Shown: positions 1-10,983 of the stretch, one piece after another | How the letters are laid out: the number at the start of each line of letters is the position of its first letter | How positions within the stretch are numbered: position 1 is the stretch's first letter | The notes under the pieces: model-generated | Told to the model about the DNA's origin: nothing | Seen by the model: only the letters and a program-made list of their open reading frames with translations | Database searches by the model: none | NCBI RefSeq assembly: GCF_029868385.1 | Contig: NZ_JARWNX010000054.1 | Span: 1 to 64,000, forward strand | Direction: 5' to 3' | Source: Nocardia cyriacigeorgica | Lineage (GTDB): Bacteria > Actinomycetota > Actinomycetes > Mycobacteriales > Mycobacteriaceae | Length of the DNA: 64,000 nt | Program-made: the position numbers and the translations under genes

Positions 1-2568
1 CACCGCCTGAGCCTTCACCAAACCCAGAATCTCGGTACGGAAATCCTCCAACCGATCCGACCACCGCAAACCACCACGCGCCACCGCACCGAACCGCAGA
101 TGCACACCCTCCACCCGCGGCGAATACACGAAGATCTCGAATTGTGGTCGCGGCTTGGGCAGTTCGGCGATCTCGCCCGGCTCGACCTTCATCGAGATGT
201 AGTCCCGCGCGAGACCGTCGGCGTCGGTGACGTAGTAGTTGGTGCGCAGCGTCGCCGCGATCAGGCCGAGGATGGCCCGCAGGATGCGGTCGGCGTCCAG
301 GCTCACCACCTGGTCGATCCGGCTCCGCACCTCCGCTTCCAACTGCGCCGCACGTTCGGCGGAATGGGTGTCGGGGTCGAACCTGGCCCCGAACAGCTCG
401 GCGAACAGCCGCGCGGCCTCCGGATAGCTGAGCAGGACGCGGGCGATATTGGCCTGGCTGTACGGGAACCCGGCCTGTTGCAAGTACCGCGCATAGGTGC
501 GCAGGATGGCCACTTCGCGCCACGGCATCCGCGCGCGCAGCACCAGTTCGTTCAACCCGTCGGCTTCGGCACGGCCGTACCAGACTGCGGCGAAGGCTTC
601 GAGGAACCGCGACCGCAGCCCACGCGACCTGGCATCGAGGGCATCCGATCGGGCTGCCGATTCCAGCAGCTCGGCGTCCAGATCCTCGTCCAGCGCGCTA
701 CGCAGCAGTTCAGGCCGGGCGAGCAGACCGAAGTCGTAGATCCAGCGTTCGGCTGCCACCTCACCCGTGGCCGCCTCGAGCCGGATCTGGTACGGGCGTT
801 CATCGATCACCTCGACACCGAGGCTCTGCAAGACCGGCAGCACCTGGCTCAGTGACACACCGGTGCCACCGATGTAGAGACTGAACCGCCACGATCCCGG
901 CGCGGCACCGGGCTGGCGGTACAGGTACTGATCGATATCGCCTTCGGTCAGCCGCTCCAGCCGCGCGATATCGGCCAATGCCCGTGCGGGCTCGAAGTCT
1001 TGTTTGTACCCCTCGGGGAAGGCATCGGCGTAGCGATCGACCACGCCGGGATCGAGCACCGTCGAGGTGCTCACCGCGTCGTCGAGGTGGTCGTCCCAGG
1101 TATGACTGGCCTCGTCGAGCAGACGCTGGATGCGCAGCCTGTTGTCTTCGGAGGTATCGGCCATCATCGGCGCCCGCCCCCCGGCATCCGCCGCGACCGC
1201 GGGCATACGCACCGTGAAATACACGCTGGCGAGCTCACTTTCGCTCACCCGCGCGGAATAGTCGATGGACACCCCGCCCAGTTCCCGGACCAGGATCTCC
1301 TGCATCTCAAGGCGCACCGCGGTGGTGTAGCGATCGCGTGGCAGATACACCATGCAGGCGACGAACCGGCCGAAGCTGTCCGCCCGCATGAACAACCGCG
1401 CCTGCCTGCGCAGACTCACGTTCAGCACAGCGGTGGCCGTCCGGCGCAGCGTCTCGGTGTCGGAGGAGAACAGCTCGGTGCGTGGGAACGATTGGACGAC
1501 CTCGAGCATCCCCTGCCCGGAGAACGAATCGAGATCGAATCCACTGTCCTCGATCACCGACCGCACCCGGCGCGAGATCACCGGAATGTCGAGCACGTTC
1601 TCGTGCACCGCGGTGACGGTGAAGACACCGATGAACAGATGCTGGCCGACAACCGAACCCGTGGCGTCGAGGTCGGCGACGCCGATGAAGTACGGGTACA
1701 CCGAACGATGCACAGTGGCCGGGACGAGGCCCTGGGTGAGCATCAGCAGCGGCTGCTCACCGCTGGTCACGGGGACGTCGAAATCCGTACCGACGCCGGG
1801 ACGCAACACACCGAGGCAGGAATCCGGGACGACCCGAGAGGCGGCGGTGGCATCGGCGTCCGTGCGGTATCGCGCGTAGCCGAGCACGGTGAAATGCCCA
1901 CTCGCCAACCAGCGCAACAGATTCGCGCAATCGGTCAGATCGACCGAGGGGAAGGGCGCTGTTGCGGCGGCGGCGGCGCGGTCGAGTTCGTCGGCCAGGG
2001 TGCTCTGCGCCACCCGGATGGCGGCGGTATCGCCGATGACCTGCCGCACATCGGCCACCACATCCGGCATCGATGACTCGATCCGGTCGAGGACCGCGCG
2101 GCTCGTCGAGGGATGCAATTGCAGATGCATCCAACTTTCCCGCAGTCCGACGCCGCCGTTGGCATCGACCTCATGCGGTTTGGCGTCGATCAACCTGCCG
2201 TCGCCGTCGCGTTCGATCTCGAAGATCGGATGGATCACCTCGCTGACGCTGACCCCCATCCGGCTCAGCGACGAGGTGATCGACTCCACCAGCAGGGGCA
2301 TATCGTCGGTGACCACCTGGACCGCGGCGCCGAGGCCGGACCCGTCGTCGGGGTGATACACCCGAACGAGGGCCCGGCCCGGAGCGCGAGTCATCGCCAG
2401 TTCCAGATGCCTGCGGAAGATCTGGGTGATCCCGGTGATCGCACAGTCCACATCGCCCGCGTCGACGTGGCGGAAGTATGCCTCTTCCAGGGCGGCGAGG
2501 TCGCCGCGCAATGGCTGCGGCAACCCCGCGACCCACGCCGCACTGGACAATTCGGACGAGACCGTCAT
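1..2568 (-). CDS. gdh: NAD-specific glutamate dehydrogenase, large (180 kDa class) type, N-terminal part
   Basis: Oxidatively deaminates glutamate to 2-oxoglutarate with NAD+ in the cytosol. The reading frame stays open from an ATG at 2568 through the left edge, giving the first 856 residues of a protein that is normally about 1,600. The visible part covers the N-terminal regulatory region and runs into the catalytic core: the family signature RFGAVARGGLRWSDR lies near residues 825-839 and is followed by LEDFRTEILGLVKAQAV at the cut. The order gdh, ettA, ssb matches mycobacteria (Rv2476c-Rv2478c), which supports the call. An AGGGAG-like ribosome site sits about 12 nt before the ATG. The C-terminal half and stop are outside the window. 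Confidence 0.93.
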   Translation of the reverse strand, partial: MTVSSELSSAAWVAGLPQPLRGDLAALEEAYFRHVDAGDVDCAITGITQIFRRHLELAMTRAPGRALVRVYHPDDGSGLGAAVQVVTDDMPLLVESITSSLSRMGVSVSEVIHPIFEIERDGDGRLIDAKPHEVDANGGVGLRESWMHLQLHPSTSRAVLDRIESSMPDVVADVRQVIGDTAAIRVAQSTLADELDRAAAAATAPFPSVDLTDCANLLRWLASGHFTVLGYARYRTDADATAASRVVPDSCLGVLRPGVGTDFDVPVTSGEQPLLMLTQGLVPATVHRSVYPYFIGVADLDATGSVVGQHLFIGVFTVTAVHENVLDIPVISRRVRSVIEDSGFDLDSFSGQGMLEVVQSFPRTELFSSDTETLRRTATAVLNVSLRRQARLFMRADSFGRFVACMVYLPRDRYTTAVRLEMQEILVRELGGVSIDYSARVSESELASVYFTVRMPAVAADAGGRAPMMADTSEDNRLRIQRLLDEASHTWDDHLDDAVSTSTVLDPGVVDRYADAFPEGYKQDFEPARALADIARLERLTEGDIDQYLYRQPGAAPGSWRFSLYIGGTGVSLSQVLPVLQSLGVEVIDERPYQIRLEAATGEVAAERWIYDFGLLARPELLRSALDEDLDAELLESAARSDALDARSRGLRSRFLEAFAAVWYGRAEADGLNELVLRARMPWREVAILRTYARYLQQAGFPYSQANIARVLLSYPEAARLFAELFGARFDPDTHSAERAAQLEAEVRSRIDQVVSLDADRILRAILGLIAATLRTNYYVTDADGLARDYISMKVEPGEIAELPKPRPQFEIFVYSPRVEGVHLRFGAVARGGLRWSDRLEDFRTEILGLVKAQAV

Positions 2569-2665
2569 TTTTTTCGCCAACTCCCTCGGATTCGGTTCCG
2601 CAACAAAGTGACGCCGGTCTCGACACTAGTCCCGCACCCGGGGCCGGTGGGCAAGAGCTTTGCGG

Positions 2666-4342
<1,677 letters not shown>

Positions 4343-4414
4343 GGAAAGAGCCTATCGGTGCGAGGAATGACGGATCGAAGCAGAGCCAGCGCCTGCGCTC
4401 GGCACGCATACGCG

Positions 4415-4930
4415 TCAGGCGTCGACGGGTTCGTGGTCGGGAGTCCGGGGCGGTGCCAGCGCGGAGACCTCCGCGTCCACCTGCTGCCCGTCGCCCCCGT
4501 GCTCTGGACCATCAGCGCCTGAGTGCCCAGCAGTATTCCCCATCCCGACCGCTGCCGTGTTCGCGGCCTGGCGCCAGCGGTGCACCTGGGCCGTGCACCT
4601 GGACAGATCGGGGCCGACGGCGCTCGCGCGCATCTCCAGATCACGTCGGTCGAGGCCGTCGCGGGTGCGGTACTCGTTGGTCCGTAGCTGGCCGTGCGCG
4701 ATGATCGGATCTCCGCGACCGATGGAGGCGTCCACGCCCGCGACCAGTTTGCGCCAGCAGCTGACCGTGAGGAACAGGGTCGCGCCGTCGACCCATTCGC
4801 CGGAACTCTGATCGAATCGGCGGGAGGTGCTCGCCATCCGGAAGGTCAGCACTTGCTCGCCACCGGGCAGTTCCCGGATGACCGGCTGGTTGACCACGGT
4901 TCCCACGACCGTCGATATCGCCTCGTACAT
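4415..4930 (-). CDS. ssb: Single-stranded DNA-binding protein (secondary SSB paralogue)
   Basis: An OB-fold protein of 171 residues. The first ~110 residues read as an SSB domain (VVGTVVNQPVIREL, FRMASTSRRF, FLTVSCWRKLV, GDPIIAHGQLRTNEY). The C-terminal tail is polar and glycine/proline-rich but lacks the acidic DDDIPF-type tip by which housekeeping SSB recruits partner proteins. It is therefore more likely the second SSB (SsbB/Rv2478c type) than the replicative one. Start ATG 4930. It precedes ettA by 72 bp and is probably co-transcribed with it. The ~300 bp upstream (4931-5226) show no gene I can support. Confidence 0.88.
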   Translation of the reverse strand: MYEAISTVVGTVVNQPVIRELPGGEQVLTFRMASTSRRFDQSSGEWVDGATLFLTVSCWRKLVAGVDASIGRGDPIIAHGQLRTNEYRTRDGLDRRDLEMRASAVGPDLSRCTAQVHRWRQAANTAAVGMGNTAGHSGADGPEHGGDGQQVDAEVSALAPPRTPDHEPVDA

Positions 4931-5226
4931 TTCTCCACCCCTTCGTAGATGCCCCCATGGCCCGACCTGCGTGCCGGGCCGACACCGCTCACGAATGTCG
5001 CGGAACCCGCCGTTGCGCCGGATCCGCCGCCATCTTCAGCCGATGATCACCGCGAGCGACCTCTCCAGCATGCGCCGGAACCACCCCGGACGACAGTCGC
5101 TACACCCGTTCTGTGGATAACTCGTAAGCCTGTGAACAACCGGCGTTCCGCACGTCGACAGGGCACAACGGTCGGAGCCGAGCAGACTCGGCGACATCAT
5201 CGCGTGCAGAGATACGCGGGCCGGAC

Positions 5227-6195
5227 CTAGAAGGTCGTGAGGTCGGTATTCGCGCCGCAGAGCACCACCACCGGCCGCTCCCCCGCCGCCGGGACGTAGG
5301 CACCGCTGCGCACCGCGGCCAGCGCCGTGGCACCGGCCAGCTCGACCACGAGGCGGAACTCCCGCCACAGGTATTCCCGCGCGTCGGCGATGGCGTCATC
5401 GGTGACCAGCACCGATCCCACGTCGTACCGGCGCGCGACATCGAAGGCGATATCGCCGATCCGGGAGGCACCCAGCGCATCCGCGGCGATGCTCGACACC
5501 CCGACCGTGACCGGCCGTCCCGCGGCCATCGCGGCGTGCAGCGTCGGCACGCCCTCCGGCTCCACTCCGATCACCCGCTGTCTGCGGCCGAGCGCGGCGG
5601 CGATACCGGCCACCAGGCCGCCACCGCCGACGGCGACCAGCACCGGCGGCCTGCCACGCACCTGTTCTTCGAGCTCCAGCCCGACCACACCGGCACCGGC
5701 GACGACGGCGGGCAGGTCGTAGGCATGCAGTTGCAGCGCACGCCGCTCGATGGCGAGTTCGCTCGCGTATGCGTGCGCTTCGGCGTAGGTGGTGCCGTGC
5801 CACAGCACTTCGGCACCATAGGACCACATCGCGGCGACCTTGGTATGCGGCGCGGATTCGGGCACGACAACCGTGCACGTCTTACCGAGCGCCGCCGCGG
5901 CGAGGGCGGCCGCGATACCGGCATTGCCGCCGGAGGCGATCACCACATGGTCGGTATCGTCGCTCGATTCCAGTAGCGCGTTGAAGCTGCCGCGCGCCTT
6001 GAAAGTGCCGCCGTGTTGCAGATGTTCCAGCTTGAGCGTGACCGGTACCAGGCCGTGCGGACCCGTCACCGTGGTGTGGAAGACCGGTGTCCGGCGGATC
6101 CGGCCCGCCAGGCGCCTGCGCGCGGCGCGCACGTCCGAGCGGTACAACCGGGCGAACGGCCGCTGCTGTGGTGCCGAAGTGCGCTGATCGGTCAT
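5227..6195 (-). CDS. Threonine/serine dehydratase-like PLP enzyme
   Basis: A fold-type II PLP enzyme of 322 residues expected to deaminate threonine or serine to the 2-oxo acid. The PLP lysine motif GGTFKARGSFNALL lies near residues 62-75, the substrate/phosphate loop ASGGNAGIA near 88-96, and the glycine-rich PLP phosphate cup VAVGGGGLVAGIAAALG near 185-201. There is no C-terminal ACT domain, so it is the short catabolic form rather than full-length biosynthetic IlvA. Its ATG overlaps the TGA of the upstream CopD/CtaG gene (ATGA), so translation is coupled although the functions look unrelated. Exact substrate not decided by sequence. Confidence 0.88.
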   Translation of the reverse strand: MTDQRTSAPQQRPFARLYRSDVRAARRRLAGRIRRTPVFHTTVTGPHGLVPVTLKLEHLQHGGTFKARGSFNALLESSDDTDHVVIASGGNAGIAAALAAAALGKTCTVVVPESAPHTKVAAMWSYGAEVLWHGTTYAEAHAYASELAIERRALQLHAYDLPAVVAGAGVVGLELEEQVRGRPPVLVAVGGGGLVAGIAAALGRRQRVIGVEPEGVPTLHAAMAAGRPVTVGVSSIAADALGASRIGDIAFDVARRYDVGSVLVTDDAIADAREYLWREFRLVVELAGATALAAVRSGAYVPAAGERPVVVLCGANTDLTTF

Positions 6196-8231
6196 TTGCG
6201 CACCGCCCGGTCGCGTTCGGCCAGTTCGGCGAACATGGCGTTGTGCGCGGCGAGGTCGGCGTCGTGATCGCGTTCGGCCGCGCGATCGGTGCGCTGAGCC
6301 AACCGCTGATCACTGCGTGACCATTGGATGAGCAGGGCGAGCATCACTACCACCAGTGGTATCTCGCCGCTGGCCCAGGCCAGGCTGCCGCCGGTGCGCT
6401 GATCGCCGAGCAGATCGGTGTTCCAGTCCAGTCCGAGGCTGCGATAGAACCAGCCGCCGAGCACGGTGGTCGTGCTCATCAGGGCCACGCCGAAGAACGC
6501 GTGGAACGGCAGCGAACCGAACACCATGCCCAGTTTGGTCAGCGGCTGCACCTGTCTCGGCTTGGGGTCGATACCGATCACGACCCAATAGAACAGGTAG
6601 CCGCTCAACAAAAAGTGCAGATTCATCAGCAGATGCGCGGCGTGCGAGTCGACGAAACTGTCGAAGATTCCGCCCAGGTAGAGCGCGTAGAACCCGCCCA
6701 CGAAGATGGCGGAGGCCACCACCGGCTGGGTCAGCGCCCGCGACACCGGATTGTGCACCGCCGCCAGGATCCATTCCCGCGGTCCAGGCACACCGCCGCG
6801 TCCGGCCGGTGGCAGGGCACGCAGAGCCAAGGTCACCGCGCCGCCGAGCGCCAGCAGGATCGGCACCAGCATCGATAGCGCCATATGCGCGCCCATGTGC
6901 ACGCTGAACATGGCGGGCCCGTACCGTCCGACGCCCGACGAGGTGGTGAACAGCAGGATCGCGCAGCCCGAGAGCCAGGCGATGGTACGTCCGATCGGCC
7001 AGGCATCGCCGCGGGCGCGCAACCGCCGAACCCCGAGCAGATACAAGGCCGCGAGCACGATCGACACGGTGCCGAAGATCAGATCGAAGCGCCAATCGAA
7101 CAGCAGCCGCGACACCGTTGGCGGTCCGGCCAGCTCGTAACCGAGTTCCACCTCGACCGGTGTCGGTACGGTGCGCGGCGGCGGTGGCGGGGTCCGGCCG
7201 AGCCCGGCGGCGAGGCCGAAGGTCGCGGCGAAGATCAGCACCTCGACCGCAGCGAAGCGGATGAGCGCGGACCGGTCCTTGGGGTCGGCGGCCAGCGCGG
7301 GCAGCGCGGCGCGGCGCTGCAAGTAGCCGAAGACACCGAGCACGATCAGCGCGGCGGCCTTGGCCAGTACCAGGCGGCCGTAGGTGCTGGTGAACAGTTC
7401 GTCCAGTGGTACCCGCACCCAGGAATTGATCACGCCGCTGGCGGCGATGACGAGGAACGCCACCGTCGCGATCCCCGAGAACCGGCGGGCGGCGAGATCG
7501 GTGTGGGTGCCGTCGCGCAGCGCGTGGGCCAGTACCGCGAACAGGCCGCCCACCCAGATCGCCGCCGACACCAGGTGCAGGATCAGGCTGTTGGTGGCGA
7601 TGTCGTGCGAGCCGCCGGAGGAGGAATGTCCGGTGAACGCCAACGGCATCATGGTGGCGATGGCGCCGCCGAACAGCACCGGAGTCCAGCCCCAGCGCAG
7701 TGCCAGGCGGCAGCCGACCGCGACGATCAACGCGAAGACCACCGTGGTGCGCCAGGCACCGGCGAGTGCGACCTGATCGATCGCCTGCCACAGTTCGGTC
7801 GGCGCGAGCAGTTCCCGCACCGGACGGCCCGTGGTGTCGGACACGGTCAGCGGCACCAGCAGCGCGGCACAGCAGGCCCAGGCCAGCGCCATGTTCGACG
7901 CCCGGCGCACCGCGCGATAGCCGCCGACGTCGAGTAGCCCGCTCGTTTGCGGTGGGATGAGGAATGCTGCGAACAGCAATGAGCCGACAGTGAGCGCCGC
8001 GAACAGATCCGACAGCGCGCGCACCGCGGGCATACCGTAGGTGGTCAGCGGCCCCGGATCGGGAATGCCGAGCAGCGTCAGCGCCTCGGCGGCCGACAAC
8101 CCGACCACCAGCGCGGCCACCACCGCGGTGATCGCACCGGCCATGACGGTCAGCGCCGCGAAGGTGGCCGCCGAGCCCGGCCGAGAGATCTCGACATCGG
8201 TTTCGGTGGACAGGCCTAGCGGTGACGACAT
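6192..8231 (-). CDS. Bifunctional CopD copper-resistance / CtaG cytochrome c oxidase assembly membrane protein
   Basis: A polytopic protein of 679 residues joining two families. The N-terminal half (about 1-340) is hydrophobic and CopD-like, with a short proline-rich break at TPPPPPRTVPTP. The C-terminal half (about 370-640) is caa3-type CtaG, with histidines in helices such as SVHMGAHMALSMLVP and AAHLLMNLHFLLSGYLF. The expected role is copper handling in the membrane and delivery to the Cu centre of cytochrome oxidase. The same fusion is usual in mycobacteria and nocardiae. The C-terminus is charged (SDQRLAQRTDRAAERD) and cytosolic. Start ATG 8231. Stop overlaps the dehydratase start. Confidence 0.9.
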   Translation of the reverse strand: MSSPLGLSTETDVEISRPGSAATFAALTVMAGAITAVVAALVVGLSAAEALTLLGIPDPGPLTTYGMPAVRALSDLFAALTVGSLLFAAFLIPPQTSGLLDVGGYRAVRRASNMALAWACCAALLVPLTVSDTTGRPVRELLAPTELWQAIDQVALAGAWRTTVVFALIVAVGCRLALRWGWTPVLFGGAIATMMPLAFTGHSSSGGSHDIATNSLILHLVSAAIWVGGLFAVLAHALRDGTHTDLAARRFSGIATVAFLVIAASGVINSWVRVPLDELFTSTYGRLVLAKAAALIVLGVFGYLQRRAALPALAADPKDRSALIRFAAVEVLIFAATFGLAAGLGRTPPPPPRTVPTPVEVELGYELAGPPTVSRLLFDWRFDLIFGTVSIVLAALYLLGVRRLRARGDAWPIGRTIAWLSGCAILLFTTSSGVGRYGPAMFSVHMGAHMALSMLVPILLALGGAVTLALRALPPAGRGGVPGPREWILAAVHNPVSRALTQPVVASAIFVGGFYALYLGGIFDSFVDSHAAHLLMNLHFLLSGYLFYWVVIGIDPKPRQVQPLTKLGMVFGSLPFHAFFGVALMSTTTVLGGWFYRSLGLDWNTDLLGDQRTGGSLAWASGEIPLVVVMLALLIQWSRSDQRLAQRTDRAAERDHDADLAAHNAMFAELAERDRAVRK

Positions 8232-8336
8232 ACGACTGAGGGTAGTCGGCAGCGTCCATCCGGCGTGTCCGGCCCGGCGCGCCCACCTCGTCCCACGCTC
8301 ACCGACCGGCCGAGCTGGACGGTCGCTATACTTTCT

Positions 8337-8342
8337 GGCTGG
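8337..8342 (+). promoter_or_regulatory. -10 element of the tRNA-Arg gene
   Basis: TATACT matches the -10 consensus closely, 36 bp before the mature tRNA 5' end. The -35 region is weak (GACCGG around 8314). It is the only good -10 between the divergent copD/ctaG start and the tRNA. Confidence 0.5.
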
Positions 8343-8378
8343 ACACCACGGTCGAAGTCGGCAATGGTGGAAACCACT

Positions 8379-8455
8379 GCCTCCGTAGCTCAGTTGGATA
8401 GAGCAAGGGCCTTCTAATCCCTAGGTCGCAGGTTCGATTCCTGCCGGGGGCGCCA
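8379..8455 (+). tRNA. tRNA-Arg (anticodon UCU)
   Basis: Full cloverleaf: acceptor GCCTCCG pairs with CGGGGGC (one G-U), D arm GCTC...GAGC, anticodon loop CTTCTAA with TCT, T arm GCAGG-TTCGATT-CCTGC, discriminator G and encoded CCA at 8453-8455. It decodes AGA, a rare codon in this GC-rich genome. The anticodon stem AGGGC/TCCCT leaves a C-U mismatch at position 31-39 next to the loop, which is unusual. Otherwise it looks intact. Confidence 0.95.
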
Positions 8456-8469
8456 GAGAGATGGGACCG

Positions 8470-8491
8470 CCGTCACCCACCCGGGTGACGG
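8470..8491 (+). terminator. Hairpin terminator of tRNA-Arg
   Basis: Perfect inverted repeat CCGTCACCC-ACCC-GGGTGACGG begins 14 bp after the CCA end. There is no T-tract, as is common in actinomycetes. Confidence 0.7.
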
Positions 8492-8843
8492 CTTCCCGCG
8501 CTGGTCGTCGGTGTCAGTGGCTGCTGCGCCTGGCTGGCGAGTCGACTACGGCGGTCATGTGAGTTGCGACGAGCGTGGCCCGGTGGTGGGTTGTTCGTGG
8601 GTCTGGTTGTATCGGATCTCCCGTCGTAGGACGTCGGCGAACAGCTGCGCGCCGGTTCGGCAGGCAATCTCCTAGACGGCTGGGTACCCATTCGGTCGCT
8701 CTTCAATCAAGCCCGGGTTCGGTGCGGCGGTAGGTTCTCGAGCTTGTCCGGCGGTGCTCACCGAACGCGGAGTTCGGTGCGCCGCCCGGTGCTCCGATGG
8801 CCGATTGCCTATTTCTCGTCGGTCGGCTGCTGTTGAGCTGTGA
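8492..8843. other. Gene-free stretch downstream of tRNA-Arg
   Basis: About 350 bp with no frame that looks like protein-coding sequence of this genome, no repeat of the tRNA 3' end, and no integrase. With the TPR fragment next to it, it reads as decayed accessory DNA. Confidence 0.4.
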
Positions 8844-8990
8844 TCAGAAATCACCACAGTCGAACTGAAATTCGGTCAGTCGATGCAGACTGGTCAGGGT
8901 GTCGTGATGGTCGGCGCCCAGCACGCGAGTCTGGTCGGCGATCAGCTGCTCGTAGTCGGAAACAATGCTCACCCTGCCCACGGTACGACC
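8844..8990 (-). pseudogene. Remnant of a tetratricopeptide-repeat (TPR) protein
   Basis: On the minus strand one frame reads DYEQLIADQTRVLGADHHD followed by TLTSLHRL, then stops at 8844-8846. This is the consensus of kinesin-light-chain-like TPR units (LGxDHPDTLxxxxNL) found in large actinobacterial NB-ARC/TPR regulators. Only about one repeat survives, with no start codon or further repeats upstream, so it is most likely the broken tail of a lost gene. A real 43-residue protein starting from the GTG at 8972 cannot be excluded. Confidence 0.45.
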
Positions 8991-9085
8991 GGAAAGGCAA
9001 TTTTCTCAGCACTTTTCGGCGCATGCAGACTGAGCTGGCGCCCGTGGCGATGGCGGGATCGGGCAGTGGCAACCTGCCGACCCGT

Positions 9086-9574
9086 TCACCGTGCCGGTTT
9101 GTCGATCTGTTCGCGGAGGATGTCGCCGTGACCTGCGTGCCTGGCGAACTCTTCGATCATGGCGAGCAGGGTCCAGCGCATGCTGACGGTGCCTTCGCCC
9201 GGGATGTCGATGGTGTCGTCGAGGTCGAAGCGGGACGCGATCGTTCGTGATCGTGTGCTCGCCCGTTCGAATTCCGCGATGACGTCGGTGAGTGGTTCGT
9301 CGTCGGCGACGGCGAAGGTGCCTTCGTCGCGGCGCGAGTAGCCGTCGCATTCGGATTCGTCGAGTCCTGCCCAGAATCGTTGGAACCAGATCCGTTCCGC
9401 GGCGGCGGCATGTTTGATCAGGGAGATCGGTGTGGTCAGTGACGCGACGAGTCGTCGCCGGGCGTCGGTGTCGGACAGTCCGCGGACGGTGTCGATGAGT
9501 GCTTCGCGGTTGCGGTCGAGCACGTTCTCGATGACGGTGCGCTCCACGCCGTCGGTAATCCTGTTGATAGTCAT
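9086..9574 (-). CDS. DinB-like / DUF664 family protein
   Basis: A protein of 162 residues with the four-helix DinB/mycothiol-transferase fold. The three metal-ligand histidine sites expected in this family are seen as SLIKHAAAAERIWF near 50-63 and EEFARHAGHGDILREQID near 140-157. Members are metal-dependent enzymes that often use mycothiol, and their substrates are mostly unknown. Start ATG 9574 with GGAG about 10 nt upstream. It stands alone on the minus strand, and nothing nearby indicates its substrate. Confidence 0.82.
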   Translation of the reverse strand: MTINRITDGVERTVIENVLDRNREALIDTVRGLSDTDARRRLVASLTTPISLIKHAAAAERIWFQRFWAGLDESECDGYSRRDEGTFAVADDEPLTDVIAEFERASTRSRTIASRFDLDDTIDIPGEGTVSMRWTLLAMIEEFARHAGHGDILREQIDKPAR

Positions 9575-9856
9575 GAGGTTTCACTCCATTCTGTCGTGTG
9601 GTCGAGAGACCGTCGGACGAGCCGAACGACACGAGACGGCCTGACGGTGATCTCGGAGGGTGGACGAAACGTCCGATGTCCGGCAATGACCGGAGAGGAG
9701 GGGCGTGCGATGTGCTCGTGGCGACGAGTGTGCGCGGAGCATGGCGAGCGGGCATCGGCACCGCGGTCCAGGCCTGTCGGAAGGCACTGTCGCCTTGGTC
9801 AGGATAGCGCAGGGTGCCCACCCCGCGGGCAGTATCCGACGCTGCGGTGCAGGCCG

Positions 9857-9896
9857 CCGAACGGTCCCCGCGATCATTTTCGCGAGGACCGTTCGG
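9857..9896 (-). terminator. Terminator of the alpha/beta hydrolase gene
   Basis: Long hairpin: CCGAACGGTCC (9857-9867) pairs with GGACCGTTCGG (9886-9896), with an inner CGCGA/TCGCG stem. It begins 8 bp beyond the hydrolase stop codon. The 330 bp between this hydrolase and the DinB-like gene hold nothing else I can support. Confidence 0.75.
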
Positions 9897-9904
9897 TTAT
9901 CGGA

Positions 9905-10774
9905 TCACACCGATGCGGTCAGCAGGTCGGCGATCTCGGCCGCGCGGTAGATGAACCCCGCATGGGTCGTATCGAGACTGTGGACGTCGAACCTGTTGCC
10001 GGGTGTCGACGCGTCGGCCTCCGCGATGAGACGGTCCTGCATGGCGAGCGGAATCGATCGATCGCCGGTCAGGCGGACGAAGGTGCGCGCGACGGTTCCC
10101 CAGGTCTCGGGGTCGGCGGTGGCATCGTCGGTCATCGCCGCCAACGACTCGTCGGGTTGCAGGATATCGAGGAACGCCATGAACTCCGCGTCGGTGCGGT
10201 CGGCCATGGTCGCCTCCTTCAATCCCCGGAGCAGCTCCGGATCGGCGGTCCGGTAGTTCGCCCGGCCCGCGCCGAGTGCCGGGTCACCGACGTTCAATCC
10301 GGCCAGTTCCGGCAGCACACTGTCCGCGAATTCGGGTTCGGACATGTACGCCACCGGGCTCGGCCGTGTGGTGCACACCCAGGCGGAGATGTAGACCAGC
10401 CGGTCGATCAGATGCGGGGCCCGGTTCGCGGCCACGGTGATCGTCGTCCCACCGAGACTCGCGCCGACCAGCACGACGGGTCCGTGCTCGTGCAGTCGGA
10501 CGACGGCGTCGAGCACGGTGGCCACGTTGTCGGCCAGGCCGACCTCGGCCAGCGTGGACGGGGTGGTGGCGAGGGCCGCCAAGTCCTGCGGCGCCTGATA
10601 GGCGGGCAGATACTGGGCGTCGAGTCCGTGACCGGGCAGGTCGACGGCGTAGGTGCGGTGGCTGCGGAGCGCGAGTTCGCGTTGTACGGAGGTCCACATG
10701 AACGAGCTGGTACCCGAACCGTGCACGAGGACGAACGTCGGGCGCGCCGAAGACGCGTGGGAAAAGGCAGTCAT
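9905..10774 (-). CDS. Alpha/beta hydrolase
   Basis: A cytosolic serine hydrolase of about 289 residues. Visible motifs are the oxyanion-hole FVLVHGSG, the nucleophile elbow VGASLGGTT and a late histidine in LDTTHAGF, completing a Ser-Asp-His triad. It resembles the esterase subgroup containing salicylate and pyrethroid esterases. I chose ATG 10774 (MTAFSHASSARP), which begins just before the core. A GTG at 10834 would add 20 residues without a clear ribosome site. Substrate cannot be assigned. Confidence 0.85.
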   Translation of the reverse strand: MTAFSHASSARPTFVLVHGSGTSSFMWTSVQRELALRSHRTYAVDLPGHGLDAQYLPAYQAPQDLAALATTPSTLAEVGLADNVATVLDAVVRLHEHGPVVLVGASLGGTTITVAANRAPHLIDRLVYISAWVCTTRPSPVAYMSEPEFADSVLPELAGLNVGDPALGAGRANYRTADPELLRGLKEATMADRTDAEFMAFLDILQPDESLAAMTDDATADPETWGTVARTFVRLTGDRSIPLAMQDRLIAEADASTPGNRFDVHSLDTTHAGFIYRAAEIADLLTASV

Positions 10775-10983
10775 GCGAGAGACTTTCGTGTCGAAGGTGA
10801 CGTACTCGTCGGCGACACGTCCGGCCCGCAGCACAGGGGCGGCTGGGACGGAGTCCGGCCTCGTAAGGCGGAAGGGTGCGCCGACTACGCGGCGCGCACG
10901 CGCATGAACTCGATCAACATGGTCGGTACCTTACCGCAGACCCGGTACCGGGATTCCGGTACCGAGCCGCGTGTGCGCCGATG

